A stretch of 7,712 nucleotides of DNA from Deltaproteobacteria bacterium (lineage in GTDB: Bacteria; Desulfobacterota; SM23-61): assembly GCA_026388915.1 (NCBI GenBank), contig JAPLIW010000072.1, forward strand, positions 1-7,712, written 5' to 3'. The translations under genes were made by a program, and so were the position numbers. Every line of letters starts with the position of its first letter. The stretch's first letter is position 1. This document shows positions 1 through 5,647 of this stretch, piece by piece. Under the pieces are notes generated by a model. It was given only the letters and a program-made list of their open reading frames with translations, ran no database searches and was not told the origin of the DNA.

Positions 1-242
1 TGGGTGCGGAACCGCCGGGCATCGATGGTAAGATAACCTTCCTTGGTCATACGCTTTCCGGCTAAACGGGGAAGGAGTTCCCGAATGTCTTCGGGAAGGG
101 AAGGGGAATGGGCCACATCGAAGCGAAGCTGCACGGCCGTGGCGACCTTATTGACATTCTGCCCGCCCGGGCCGGAGGCGCGGATGAATTGCTGATGAAT
201 TTCGTCATCATCGATCGTGATCATGCCGGTAACTCGAATCAT
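1..242 (-). CDS. arfB: ArfB/YaeJ-type peptidyl-tRNA hydrolase (ribosome rescue), N-terminal part
   Basis: The 80 residues present, beginning MIRVTGMITIDDDEIHQQF, form a class I release-factor catalytic domain. Residues 24-32 read GPGGQNVNK, the GGQ loop that hydrolyses the ester bond of peptidyl-tRNA. The stretch continues VATAVQLRFDV and ends GYLTIDARRFRT, as in ArfB proteins. There is no codon-recognition domain before the GGQ loop, and the start lies 26 residues before its GG, the same spacing as I recall for E. coli ArfB. That argues for the stand-alone rescue factor rather than RF1 or RF2. Family members of about 135-140 residues carry a basic C-terminal tail that enters the empty mRNA channel of stalled ribosomes; that tail lies beyond the window edge. 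A GAAGG lies just before the ATG, unusually close. A TTG eight codons upstream and a second ATG at residue 7 are alternative starts. Function is certain at family level. Confidence 0.93.
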   Translation of the reverse strand, partial: MIRVTGMITIDDDEIHQQFIRASGPGGQNVNKVATAVQLRFDVAHSPSLPEDIRELLPRLAGKRMTKEGYLTIDARRFRT

Positions 243-343
243 GCCTTCAATATACCCCGGGTTCAAAAATGCCCTTCTGAGGTCCGATAATAAACCTTTT
301 TCAGCGCGTCCCTTTGCAATATCCGATACCTGGCAAGGTCGGA

Positions 344-362
344 CCCGGGTGCAATTCCCGGG
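344..362. other. GC-rich hairpin between arfB and the PIN gene
   Basis: CCCGGG, seven bases, CCCGGG gives a six-pair GC stem. It lies between the stop of the upstream PIN gene and the start of arfB. No T-tract follows on either strand, so it is not a classical intrinsic terminator. The loop sequence makes the block resemble a tRNA T-arm, but no other tRNA part is present. The rest of the interval 243-455 shows no convincing ORF or promoter. Confidence 0.35.
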
Positions 363-455
363 AACAACAATACAACCATCCGCCCCACATCCCGAACTTG
401 CGCTTTTCCCCTTCGCACCTCAGGCTGTGACCCAGGCTGACCCTTTCGCGAGGAG

Positions 456-878
456 TCACGGGGCGATCTCCAGAAAAGAGGCGGGGTTGATGATCTGGCA
501 GAAAATTCCCTTTTTCTTGAGGGCGTCGGGGGGGAGGTTTAATAAATCTTTGTCACCCGTAATCAGAAAATCTGCCTGGGCTTCTTTGCATAAACTTAGA
601 TAATGGTCATCCTTGGCATCTCTGGAAAGGGACAGGTGCTTTGAAATCGGGATTCGATGCGCGACCTTGATCAGTTGCCCTAGCCTTTCTTGGAGGTAAT
701 GGATTTGCTCGGCCGACAGCTTTTTCGAGAGTCTCTTAAGGACCTCATCCAGCTCTTGCAGGATGCTTGTGGATACGAAAACATCGTGTTCCTTTAGCGC
801 CCTGCCAACTGCCTCCAGGGGCTTTCCCCCGAAAGCGGCGGAGATCATCACGTTGGCGTCAATGACCACCTTAGCCAT
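456..878 (-). CDS. PIN-domain ribonuclease toxin (COG1569 / TIGR00305-like)
   Basis: This 140-residue protein starts MAKVVIDANVMISAAF and is a complete PIN domain. PIN toxins of this group cut RNA with a metal ion held by clustered acidic residues. Visible candidates are D7 (VVIDAN), E42 (ILQELDEVL), D87/D90/D91 (SRDAKDDHYL) and D109 (LITGDKDLL). All four acidic positions of the fold are filled, so the enzyme should be active. The chosen ATG is preceded by GGGAG at a normal distance, and the PIN fold begins two residues after it. A longer in-frame version reaching 950 would put the extra 24 residues over the promoter and is unlikely. Such toxins normally sit just downstream of an antitoxin gene. 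None is recognisable here, although a short overlapping frame (848-901) starts like one. The gene is followed by arfB on the same strand after 213 bases. Confidence 0.9.
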   Translation of the reverse strand: MAKVVIDANVMISAAFGGKPLEAVGRALKEHDVFVSTSILQELDEVLKRLSKKLSAEQIHYLQERLGQLIKVAHRIPISKHLSLSRDAKDDHYLSLCKEAQADFLITGDKDLLNLPPDALKKKGIFCQIINPASFLEIAP

Positions 879-901
879 ACCCGAACTCCCACAAATTTCA
901 T
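848..901 (-). other. 17-codon frame overlapping the PIN start, possible antitoxin remnant or leader peptide
   Basis: The frame starts MKFVGVR, ends at a TGA and overlaps the first ten codons of the PIN gene in another frame. It has the strongest ribosome binding site of the region: GGAGGTGAG at 906-914, four bases before its ATG. From memory, MKFV.VR resembles the N-terminus of Phd/YefM-type antitoxins that precede PIN toxins. After residue 7 the translation (VWLRWSLTPT) is simply the PIN gene read out of frame. It could be the stump of a deleted antitoxin, a leader peptide that couples translation, or chance. Confidence 0.3.
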
Positions 902-921
902 TTTTCTCACCTCCCACCCTT

Positions 922-950
922 ATGTTACCATGAATGTGGGAACAATTCAA
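922..950 (-). promoter_or_regulatory. Sigma-70-like promoter of the PIN gene
   Basis: On the minus strand, TTGAAT (945-950) and TAACAT (922-927) are separated by exactly 17 bases. Each matches the consensus at four of six positions. Transcription would begin near 915, so the RNA would start almost at the GGAGGTGAG ribosome binding site of the 17-codon frame. The PIN gene therefore looks independently transcribed, with no room for a full upstream antitoxin in the same transcript. Confidence 0.45.
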
Positions 951-1113
951 TCCCTCCTTTGCCCAGGAATTGCATCCGGAGATCTGCTCGCCTTTTTTCC
1001 TCTTTCGGCATTAGCAGGCGGTTTACCTTGAACCGACGCCCCATTTACAAACGTTGATTCATTCGATTCATGACCCATGAAATAACGGCACTTTCAGCTA
1101 TGCACGGTAAGAA

Positions 1114-1312
1114 CCAACGTCCCGGGATATGCACTTTTCTCTTGACAAGGGGATTATAGGATGTCCCCCTTTACATTTTCATGACCGTCCCCCTATCCCC
1201 GGACATTGTTCCGCTTTTCGCCGGCGCTTTCTGGACCTCCCCTTCTGCGGATATTTAGACCTGTGGGTTATGCCTTTCCTTTGGGAAATGTTGCAATGCA
1301 AGACCTGACCCC
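1114..1312. repeat. REP-like intergenic boxes
   Basis: This lies in the gene-free stretch 951-1382. Boxes seen on the plus strand are CCAACGTCCC (1114-1123), GTCCCCCT twice in direct repeat 24 bases apart (1163-1170 and 1187-1194), CCTATCCCC (1192-1200) and AGACCTGACCCC (1301-1312). AAGGGG (1147-1152) can pair with the CCCCTT at the first GTCCCCCT box. From memory, GGGGACGTTG and GGGGTCAGGTC boxes accompany REP-associated tyrosine transposase genes in deltaproteobacteria. No transposase is present here. The same 10-base and 9-base boxes recur near 4924-4946. The rest of 951-1382 shows no convincing gene. Confidence 0.35.
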
Positions 1313-1382
1313 GCACGCAGGCCCGCCGCAGGAATTTTTTGTACGGTTCCACCTCGGCCGGGTTAGGAGATTTAGAATAAGT

Positions 1383-2654
1383 TCACTTTGCACCAACCTC
1401 CCGATATACATCTTGATCCGTAAGCAACTGGATTATTTTAGGGCGCCCCCTTTTCCCCGGGGTGGTCATATCGCCCAGGCGCTTTTTCAGATCGGCGGGG
1501 AGGGCATCGTTGGCCGCCTCAAGGATTACCTTGGGCATGCCCCCAAAGACCTGGAAAGCGCGGTTGAGAACCCGATCATCCCAAATGCAGTTGATATCGT
1601 TTCTAATCAGTTTGGCAGCGGTGAAAACCGGACCCCATCCGCCCAATTTGCCAACGACCCAGTGATTGGCGATGCTGACTGCCAGTTGGTAATTATAGGG
1701 ATCTTTGAATCCCTCCTTTGCCGACGAGGGGACGCTGCGCCGGGTTTCTAAGAGCCAGGCCAACGATACCATGTCATGGGCGACAACAGACTCGGAGGCG
1801 ATGACCAAGCCTGTTTCCGGCTGGAAAACATGACCGTTATCAGGGCCAAAGGTGGTAAGGACCTTATCCGCCGAGGAAAGAACCAGCCGTTGCTTCTTTC
1901 GCAAAGTTTCCACGGTATTACCCTCGCTCGTTTTCTCCTGAAAAGTAGAAGCATCCCGGTGGTATTCCAAACGCGTGTCTGTGCGCCAATAGCCTACTGC
2001 CGCTTTGAGTCCGAGGGTGCTGCCGGCGAGCACATGACGACCGCAGCGGGGCATAAGGATGATGTGATCAATATCCTTAAGGATGTTCGGCATCATGATC
2101 CCACCCTTCCAGTGGGTACCTGCAACGGGAGCGTCTTCGAAGAAGGCCTTCCATCCGGCCTCCTCAAAAAAATGAACCTCGGCGCCAGCCGTTTGGACCG
2201 CCCGGGCCATGCCGGAGCTTTCCATCAGACGGCGGGAACTACCGCTGAGCCTCGTTTCGGAAAGTTTTACATGTTCGATTCCCGACATGTCTCCGACGAT
2301 CACACGACCCGCTCCCTTTTCTTTGAGGATTTCGACCATTGCGGCGATGGCGGTCGGATTCGTTGTGGCGGGGTACGGGTTGCCCGAATTAAGGGCCGGC
2401 TTGATAAAAACAGCGTCTCCTTTGGACAGCCAAGAGAAATCAGTAGTAGTCTCGGCGACGGCGCGAACCGCCGACTTCATGCCTTCTTCGGAAATGCCTC
2501 GGCCCACCCCGGCTAGAAAGACCTTGGTTTGCTGACCTATGACAGGAGGTCTTACGCGCTGGGCGGCCGGGGCCGCATTCACATTGTCCTCCCTTGAGCA
2601 AGCAATCATTGCAGATACTCCTACTACTATTTTTAGAAATTTTCTGCGGTCCAA
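1383..2654 (-). CDS. DUF362 domain protein with twin-arginine signal
   Basis: This 423-residue protein starts with a Tat-type signal: RRKFLK at residues 3-8, a hydrophobic stretch IVVGVSAMIA, then a likely cleavage region near VNAAPAA. It should therefore be exported folded to the periplasm. The mature part is a DUF362 domain. It contains DAVFIKPALNSGNPYPATTNP and VIVGDMSG, then the second half with HIILMPRCGRHVLAGSTLGLKAAVGYW and a later H of LEYHRD. DUF362 proteins have no settled activity; many carry added ferredoxin modules, but no CxxCxxC cluster motif is seen here. The start is TTG, since no ATG or GTG occurs between the preceding in-frame stop and the twin arginines, and only a distant GGAAG serves as ribosome binding site. 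Translation is therefore probably weak. No clear terminator follows its TAA at 1383. It stands alone between non-coding regions. Confidence 0.9.
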   Translation of the reverse strand: MDRRKFLKIVVGVSAMIACSREDNVNAAPAAQRVRPPVIGQQTKVFLAGVGRGISEEGMKSAVRAVAETTTDFSWLSKGDAVFIKPALNSGNPYPATTNPTAIAAMVEILKEKGAGRVIVGDMSGIEHVKLSETRLSGSSRRLMESSGMARAVQTAGAEVHFFEEAGWKAFFEDAPVAGTHWKGGIMMPNILKDIDHIILMPRCGRHVLAGSTLGLKAAVGYWRTDTRLEYHRDASTFQEKTSEGNTVETLRKKQRLVLSSADKVLTTFGPDNGHVFQPETGLVIASESVVAHDMVSLAWLLETRRSVPSSAKEGFKDPYNYQLAVSIANHWVVGKLGGWGPVFTAAKLIRNDINCIWDDRVLNRAFQVFGGMPKVILEAANDALPADLKKRLGDMTTPGKRGRPKIIQLLTDQDVYREVGAK

Positions 2655-2790
2655 ATATTTCGTTTTCTTCCAATTAAGGGGGGTATTTCAGTGTCGCACC
2701 GTGAACCCTCTTCATCTCCAAAATTTCCCTGTTGATTACGACCTACCTCAAACCTGTTAACCATCAAAATGCGGCGGAACCCCATTACGA

Positions 2791-2819
2791 TTTCATCCCA
2801 ATGGATCTCTATATATTAT
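2791..2819 (+). promoter_or_regulatory. Weak promoter candidate, possibly for a leaderless transcript
   Basis: TTTCAT (2791-2796), 17 bases, TATTAT (2814-2819). The -10 matches at five of six positions, the -35 at only three. The expected transcription start, about seven bases after the -10, coincides with the ATG at 2826, which has no ribosome binding site. The surrounding AT-rich run makes a chance -10 quite possible. Confidence 0.25.
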
Positions 2820-2825
2820 AACAGA

Positions 2826-3008
2826 ATGCGAGCGAACCCAATAGATGAAAGGCCTCTTCGTTCCAATGTAAAGAAGCGCACGAAGAAAAAAGATGAAATC
2901 GCCATCAGGGTCTGGCATCCCCCCCCATTTTTATGCGACCGCATCAAAAATCCAGCCCTCCAAGCGCATTACCTGGAAATGATGCACAAGGCTGGGCTGC
3001 AGGATTGA
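2826..3008 (+). CDS. Hypothetical 60-residue basic protein
   Basis: I do not recognise this protein. It begins MRANPIDERPL, has a lysine/arginine-rich patch at residues 16-22 (KKRTKKK), then IAIRVWHPPPFLCDRIKNP and a helix-like end ALQAHYLEMMHKAGLQD. The second half has the composition of a real folded protein rather than random translation. No ribosome binding site precedes this ATG or the in-frame ATG at 2769. It could be a leaderless small gene, the 3' remnant of a larger gene, or a chance ORF. No signal peptide or membrane segment is visible. Upstream and downstream neighbours give no functional hint. Confidence 0.35.
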   Translation: MRANPIDERPLRSNVKKRTKKKDEIAIRVWHPPPFLCDRIKNPALQAHYLEMMHKAGLQD

Positions 3009-3294
3009 AGGCGATATGATCTGCAGGCAGTTCCAGGAAAGCTGGTGGGGAGTTGAGTATTGCAGGACTGTCTCCAGAAATCCCAGAGGAACTTACGAGA
3101 GCAAAGACAAGTATTTCTTATGCACCGACATTAATTTTTCCCCCTTTTCCTTGGTGCGATGAGTTTGACAGCCCAAAGGGATGTGGTCCTTTAGTACGAG
3201 GGATAATGTCCTGCGCCCGAGTTAACGAGTACAACCTCCTAAGCAACCCGCTGCTGACCAAAGCTAGGAGGCCAAATTTTTCCTGAAGATACAA
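3009..3294. other. Non-coding interval with one long-loop hairpin
   Basis: No ORF with a believable start or protein-like translation was found on either strand. A stem of CCTCCTA(A)GC (3235-3244) with GCTAGGAGG (3263-3271) forms nine pairs with one bulged A and an 18-base loop. It is followed by CCAAATTTTT. It might act as a weak terminator for the ORF ending at 3008, but the distance and spaced T-run make that doubtful. Confidence 0.35.
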
Positions 3295-3420
3295 GAAGTT
3301 CTTCCTGTACTCTTGTTTTTAAAATTTTCTCCGGAATGCAAAACTTCAAAGCGAAATGAGCAATTTAGCCTGGGAGGGGGATAATTTCCTCCCATGAATT
3401 TTGTCCAAATTCCCTTGACA
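3295..3420 (+). repeat. Upstream promoter-linked element, copy A
   Basis: This stretch aligns with 7481-7600 in the same orientation. Over the first 73 aligned columns (3295-3366 against 7481-7553) about 53 are identical with one single-base gap. Shared words include CTTCCTG, TGTTTTT, ATTTTC and GAATGCAA. Similarity then weakens, but both copies end in a TTGAC -35 box with a 17-base spacer (TTGACA here, TTGACT in copy B), 108-114 bases after CTTCCTG. No protein-like reading frame runs through it. It could be a conserved upstream regulatory region or a small dispersed repeat that carries a promoter. Confidence 0.6.
3371..3394 (+). promoter_or_regulatory. Inverted repeat just upstream of the -35 box
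   Basis: TGGGAGG and CCTCCCA form a perfect seven-pair inverted repeat with a ten-base spacer, ending 20 bases before TTGACA. Its position fits an activator or repressor site. The counterpart part of copy B does not preserve the inverted repeat, so if it is functional it is specific to this promoter. Confidence 0.35.
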
Positions 3421-3443
3421 CACAATTTCCCTTTCTGTATATT
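3415..3443 (+). promoter_or_regulatory. Strong sigma-70 promoter of the small-protein/lipoprotein operon
   Basis: TTGACA (3415-3420) is a perfect -35. It is followed by 17 bases and then TATATT (3438-3443), five of six matches to the -10. Transcription would start near 3450 and give a leader of about 85 bases before the ATG at 3535. This is the best promoter in the window. Confidence 0.75.
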
Positions 3444-3534
3444 CAACCCACGCCACAACGAGTTCTTTTCATTCATTATCAATCAATCACTTACCTTTCC
3501 ACTGCAAAAAGGTGTCTGATGTTTTGAGTACAAT

Positions 3535-3663
3535 ATGGCTGGACAAAAAACTACAAGAAGACAAAAGGATATATCCAGGCTCATAAGGGAGAAGAAGAAT
3601 CTTCAGCCCTTGAAATATGGGAAATTAAAAGATATACCGGTAAAGAAAAAGAATATTAAATAA
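3535..3663 (+). CDS. Small basic protein of 42 residues
   Basis: The ORF reads MAGQKTTRRQKDISRLIREK, continues through KNLQPLKYGKLKDIP and ends VKKKNIK at a TAA. Sixteen of 42 residues are lysine or arginine and almost none are acidic, which suggests nucleic-acid or ribosome binding. I do not recognise a family. It has no signal peptide, membrane segment or cysteine. It is the first ORF after a strong promoter and ends 21 bases before the lipoprotein gene, so the two are probably co-transcribed. The ribosome binding site is poor: only GAG about seven bases before the ATG. The coding case rests on the promoter, the protein-like composition and the tight spacing. A chance ORF in AT-rich leader DNA remains possible. 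Confidence 0.55.
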   Translation: MAGQKTTRRQKDISRLIREKKNLQPLKYGKLKDIPVKKKNIK

Positions 3664-3684
3664 CTGGTTTTCAAGGAGAGGAAT

Positions 3685-4272
3685 ATGAAAGATTATTTTA
3701 AAATCTGTTTCGTTGCAGTTCTGACATTATCGTTCTTGGCCGGTTGTGCCGCAACACAGGAAGTAAAGACATCCATAACATCAACGGTAAGTTCTCTGAC
3801 CTCGAGTGTCGATCCGGCAATCGTCAGCCAGATTCCGGCAGATAAAAAAGAAGGCTTTCCACAGGCCGAATTTGCTTTGAATGTCGCCGACCAAAAAGTC
3901 AAGCTGGCCAAGCTGAAAAGCGAACTGGCATCTGCTCAGAAAAAGCTTGCCGGCTATGAAGAAGACCTAGCCTCTAATTTTCAAAAAGAAGCGGAAATTG
4001 ATTATGATCTGTTCAAGATCGAAGCCATTATCAATGCCGGTTTGGGGAAGAAAGAGGATAACCCGAAGATAAAGGCCAACCTGCAATCGAAGAAAAAACA
4101 GTTGCCGGCCGACAGAATCAAAATCAATTCCAATATTGATGTTGCCAAACTGAAAATAAAGTCGCTTTCCGAAGACATAACCAAGTTGGACGAAGCAATC
4201 AAAGCCATGAAATTTGAAGGCGGTAAAGGTTCCGCCGCTTCCCCTGAGCCAAAAAAGGAAGTAAAAAAGTAA
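3685..4272 (+). CDS. Coiled-coil outer-membrane lipoprotein, unknown role
   Basis: This 195-residue protein has a type II signal peptide: MKDYFK, a hydrophobic core, and lipobox LAGC with C21 as the lipidated residue. The residues after the cysteine (AAT) carry no inner-membrane retention aspartate, so the outer membrane is the expected location. The mature chain has a Ser/Thr-rich linker (22-42) followed by long charged heptad-like helices (about 68-175) rich in Lys, Glu, Leu and Ala. It ends in a flexible tail with PEPKKEVKK. This resembles small periplasmic coiled-coil lipoproteins in general, but I cannot assign a family. AAGGAG at 3673-3678, six bases before the ATG, is a strong ribosome binding site. 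It is likely the main product of the promoter at 3415. No clear hairpin terminator follows the TAA. Confidence 0.88.
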   Translation: MKDYFKICFVAVLTLSFLAGCAATQEVKTSITSTVSSLTSSVDPAIVSQIPADKKEGFPQAEFALNVADQKVKLAKLKSELASAQKKLAGYEEDLASNFQKEAEIDYDLFKIEAIINAGLGKKEDNPKIKANLQSKKKQLPADRIKINSNIDVAKLKIKSLSEDITKLDEAIKAMKFEGGKGSAASPEPKKEVKK

Positions 4273-4333
4273 CTGTTTTTAAAACGGAGTGTTGCCGGAT
4301 TAAAGCGATATTTTCTATGTGAGCGGGATCTTC

Positions 4334-4362
4334 TTTCCAAGCTGAGTCGCTGCGCTTGGGAA
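4334..4362. repeat. Nine-pair hairpin in the non-coding stretch 4273-4592
   Basis: TTTCCAAGC and GCTTGGGAA form nine pairs (one T-G) around an 11-base loop. No T-run follows, so it is not a standard terminator, although it is the first stable structure after the lipoprotein gene. The translations around it (minus strand, GIPKRSDSAWKEDPA) recall short repeat-derived pseudo-peptides common in deltaproteobacterial intergenic DNA, so a degenerate dispersed repeat is plausible. Nothing else is recognisable in 4273-4592. Confidence 0.35.
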
Positions 4363-4592
4363 TCCCTAAAGTTCTTTCTTCAGCAGGCGGTGCCAGAGAA
4401 GAATCTTTCCCCGTTGCCCTCATCACTACCCAGACCTCCGCTGACTCTTTCAATATTTCTGCCCGTAATCATTGATTTTCACTTCGGCGTTTGATTACGT
4501 ATAGGTAGGTGAAGCCGATATCCGGTCCCCTACTCGACCCTGTCTGTCGGATCAAATATAGGGCAGGACAATTGAGCGAATGCTCCTTGGGG

Positions 4593-4820
4593 TCAGGCCG
4601 AAGCTAAATTGCGGATTAGATCCAGATGCAGATTGCCGGAGGCCCTCCACCCTTTTTTGCCAGGAGGAATCTCCGGCCTGAATCTCTCGTACAGGGCGTT
4701 GGCCTTTTCCGCCAATCCTTTTACCTCCTTGGGGGTCGACTGGAAGACCCCCGGAGAAACTCCTTTGGGGCAGGCGTTCAGCCCTGCCACCGCCCGCGCG
4801 AGGGTATGACCAGAAGTCAA
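4593..4820 (-). pseudogene. Possible gene remnant or small hypothetical protein (75 residues)
   Basis: The minus-strand frame begins at a TTG with a GGGAGG-containing purine run about nine bases upstream and reads MTSGHTLARAVAGLNACPKG. It continues with a helix-like KEVKGLAEKANALYERF and ends GNLHLDLIRNLASA. Third codon positions are mostly G or C, as in the real genes of the window, which supports present or past coding. I do not recognise the protein. There is no ATG, and no full-length upstream extension in frame. The frame stops exactly within a GGGGTCAGG box (4589-4597), and GGGACG boxes lie beyond its start. This suggests a truncated gene caught between repeat boxes. Confidence 0.35.
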
Positions 4821-4878
4821 ATTCGTAGGCCCCCTCCCCGCGCCTCCTCTTTTGGCAATTATGGGCTAGTTCATTTTG

Positions 4879-4946
4879 CCCCGGCGTCCCAACGTTCAAA
4901 AAAATTGCCAGGCACGTTCTGCGCCAACGTCCCCTCGCCTATCCCC
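4879..4946. repeat. REP-like boxes, second cluster
   Basis: The plus strand shows GCGTCCCAACGTTC (4885-4898), an A-run, TGCCAGGCACGTTCTG, then CCAACGTCCC (4924-4933) and CCTATCCCC. The last two are shared exactly with the cluster at 1114-1200. On the minus strand the core reads GGGGACGTTGG, and a second CGTTGGGACG follows. A GGGGTCAGG box in the opposite sense lies at 4589-4597, so the stretch 4589-4946 is bracketed by such boxes. No transposase frame is present. Confidence 0.4.
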
Positions 4947-5220
4947 TACAGACCGGGGAGGAAGTATCGATTAGCCCTTGGCATTTCTGTCGCCTCAAAA
5001 GCCTATTTTTGCGGCCAAAAATGCGGGTTTAAGGCATAAATCGATGCCCTTTTAGCATAGTTCTCTTGCGATTCCCACTACTACGCAGGTCCGACTCCGG
5101 GCGGACGGGCGGATAAAGAGGGGGTATTTCTCCAGACTCAACCTGATTAGACCGTCGCCAGCCTGACCTACTGTAGGATGAATGTAGCAAGGAGTGTAGA
5201 TGCCCTCTTGGGGGGAAAAT
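4947..5220. other. Non-coding interval without recognised features
   Basis: Only short overlapping frames with implausible translations occur on both strands. The one small structure is a GGCAT/ATGCC inverted repeat near 5034-5048. No promoter or RNA gene was recognised. Confidence 0.4.
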
Positions 5221-5240
5221 CGGATTCCTTTGAGAATCCG
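5221..5240 (-). terminator. Possible intrinsic terminator of the small coiled-coil gene
   Basis: CGGATTC and GAATCCG form a perfect seven-pair stem with a six-base loop, nine bases after the stop codon at 5250. On the minus strand it is followed by ATTTTCC, a short T-run. Position fits a terminator; the T-run is weak. Confidence 0.45.
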
Positions 5241-5249
5241 CAAGCAACG

Positions 5250-5513
5250 CTATGAAGAGCTACCGGAACAGTGAGAATCGTAGCTTCCTCTTGTAGTGGA
5301 TTCGGAGATCGCCAGCTGGCGTTTTCTTGTCAGGTCCCGGATAGTTTCTTTTATGGTTATCGCCCGCCTATCCAGCTCATCACATTTTGCATCCTTCTCC
5401 CTAATTTCTGAATCTCCCCGACAGGGTTGGAGGCGGAGAACAGCCTGGTCCTTCTGTACCTCGGCCAGTACTTTTTGCAGATCCCGTAATTCTTGTTCAA
5501 GTTGCTTGATCAT
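5250..5513 (-). CDS. Small coiled-coil protein of 87 residues
   Basis: The protein starts MIKQLEQELRDLQKVLAEVQ. Residues 1-24 and about 38-70 (EIREKDAKCDELDRR, TIKETIRDLTRKRQL) are heptad-patterned and highly charged, so a helical hairpin or coiled-coil dimer is likely. A short break (LQPCRGD) separates the two helices. The tail is Ser/Gly-rich (GSYDSHCSGSSS) and looks disordered. An ATG four codons upstream exists, but GGGAGGG lies just before this one and overlaps the other, so this start is preferred. There is no signal peptide, so the protein is cytoplasmic. It follows the winged-helix gene on the same strand after 134 bases and has a hairpin after its stop. I cannot assign a family or role. 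Confidence 0.6.
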   Translation of the reverse strand: MIKQLEQELRDLQKVLAEVQKDQAVLRLQPCRGDSEIREKDAKCDELDRRAITIKETIRDLTRKRQLAISESTTRGSYDSHCSGSSS

Positions 5514-5647
5514 TTTCCCTCCCATGTAAATTTCATCGCTGAAGAATATGTTGATAGAAGAGTTCCGCGCTTACGGCCAGAAAATATTCAAATGCCGTTC
5601 TGAGAAAGGCGTGTCAATGAAATCAAAGATTATCCCTTCAACCCCAT

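Noticed and set aside
338..372. Sequence resembling a tRNA T-arm (CCCGGGTGCAATTCCCGGG), plus GGTCCGA (281-287) pairing with TCGGACC (339-345)
   Set aside because: No D-arm, anticodon arm or matching acceptor stem can be placed, and the 51-base gap is wrong for a tRNA. Kept only as a hairpin.
925..1044. 39-codon minus-strand frame MGRRFKVNRLLM... upstream of the PIN gene, a possible antitoxin
   Set aside because: No ribosome binding site, ends within the PIN promoter -10 box, and does not resemble an antitoxin family.
1143..1163. Perfect TTGACA with TATAGG nearby on the plus strand
   Set aside because: The spacing is only seven bases, no -10 occurs at 16-18 bases, and no plus-strand gene follows.
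1206..2516. Long plus-strand frames opposite the DUF362 gene
   Set aside because: They are antisense shadows of a clearly recognisable protein and their translations show no domain.
3192..3205. AGTACGAG resembling the sarcin-ricin loop of 23S rRNA
   Set aside because: The match is only about eight bases; flanking sequence does not align with 23S rRNA as I know it.
3053..3286. 77-codon plus-strand frame starting at TTG
   Set aside because: Composition is not protein-like, there is no spaced ribosome binding site, and there is no recognised motif.
4199..4453. 84-codon minus-strand frame MKESAEVWVVMRATG... overlapping the lipoprotein 3' end
   Set aside because: Overlaps a well-supported gene antisense and looks like repeat-derived pseudo-peptide; treated as non-coding repeat DNA.
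5612..5617. Minus-strand TTGACA upstream of the small coiled-coil gene
   Set aside because: No acceptable -10 lies 15-19 bases downstream; a promoter for that gene is not demonstrated.
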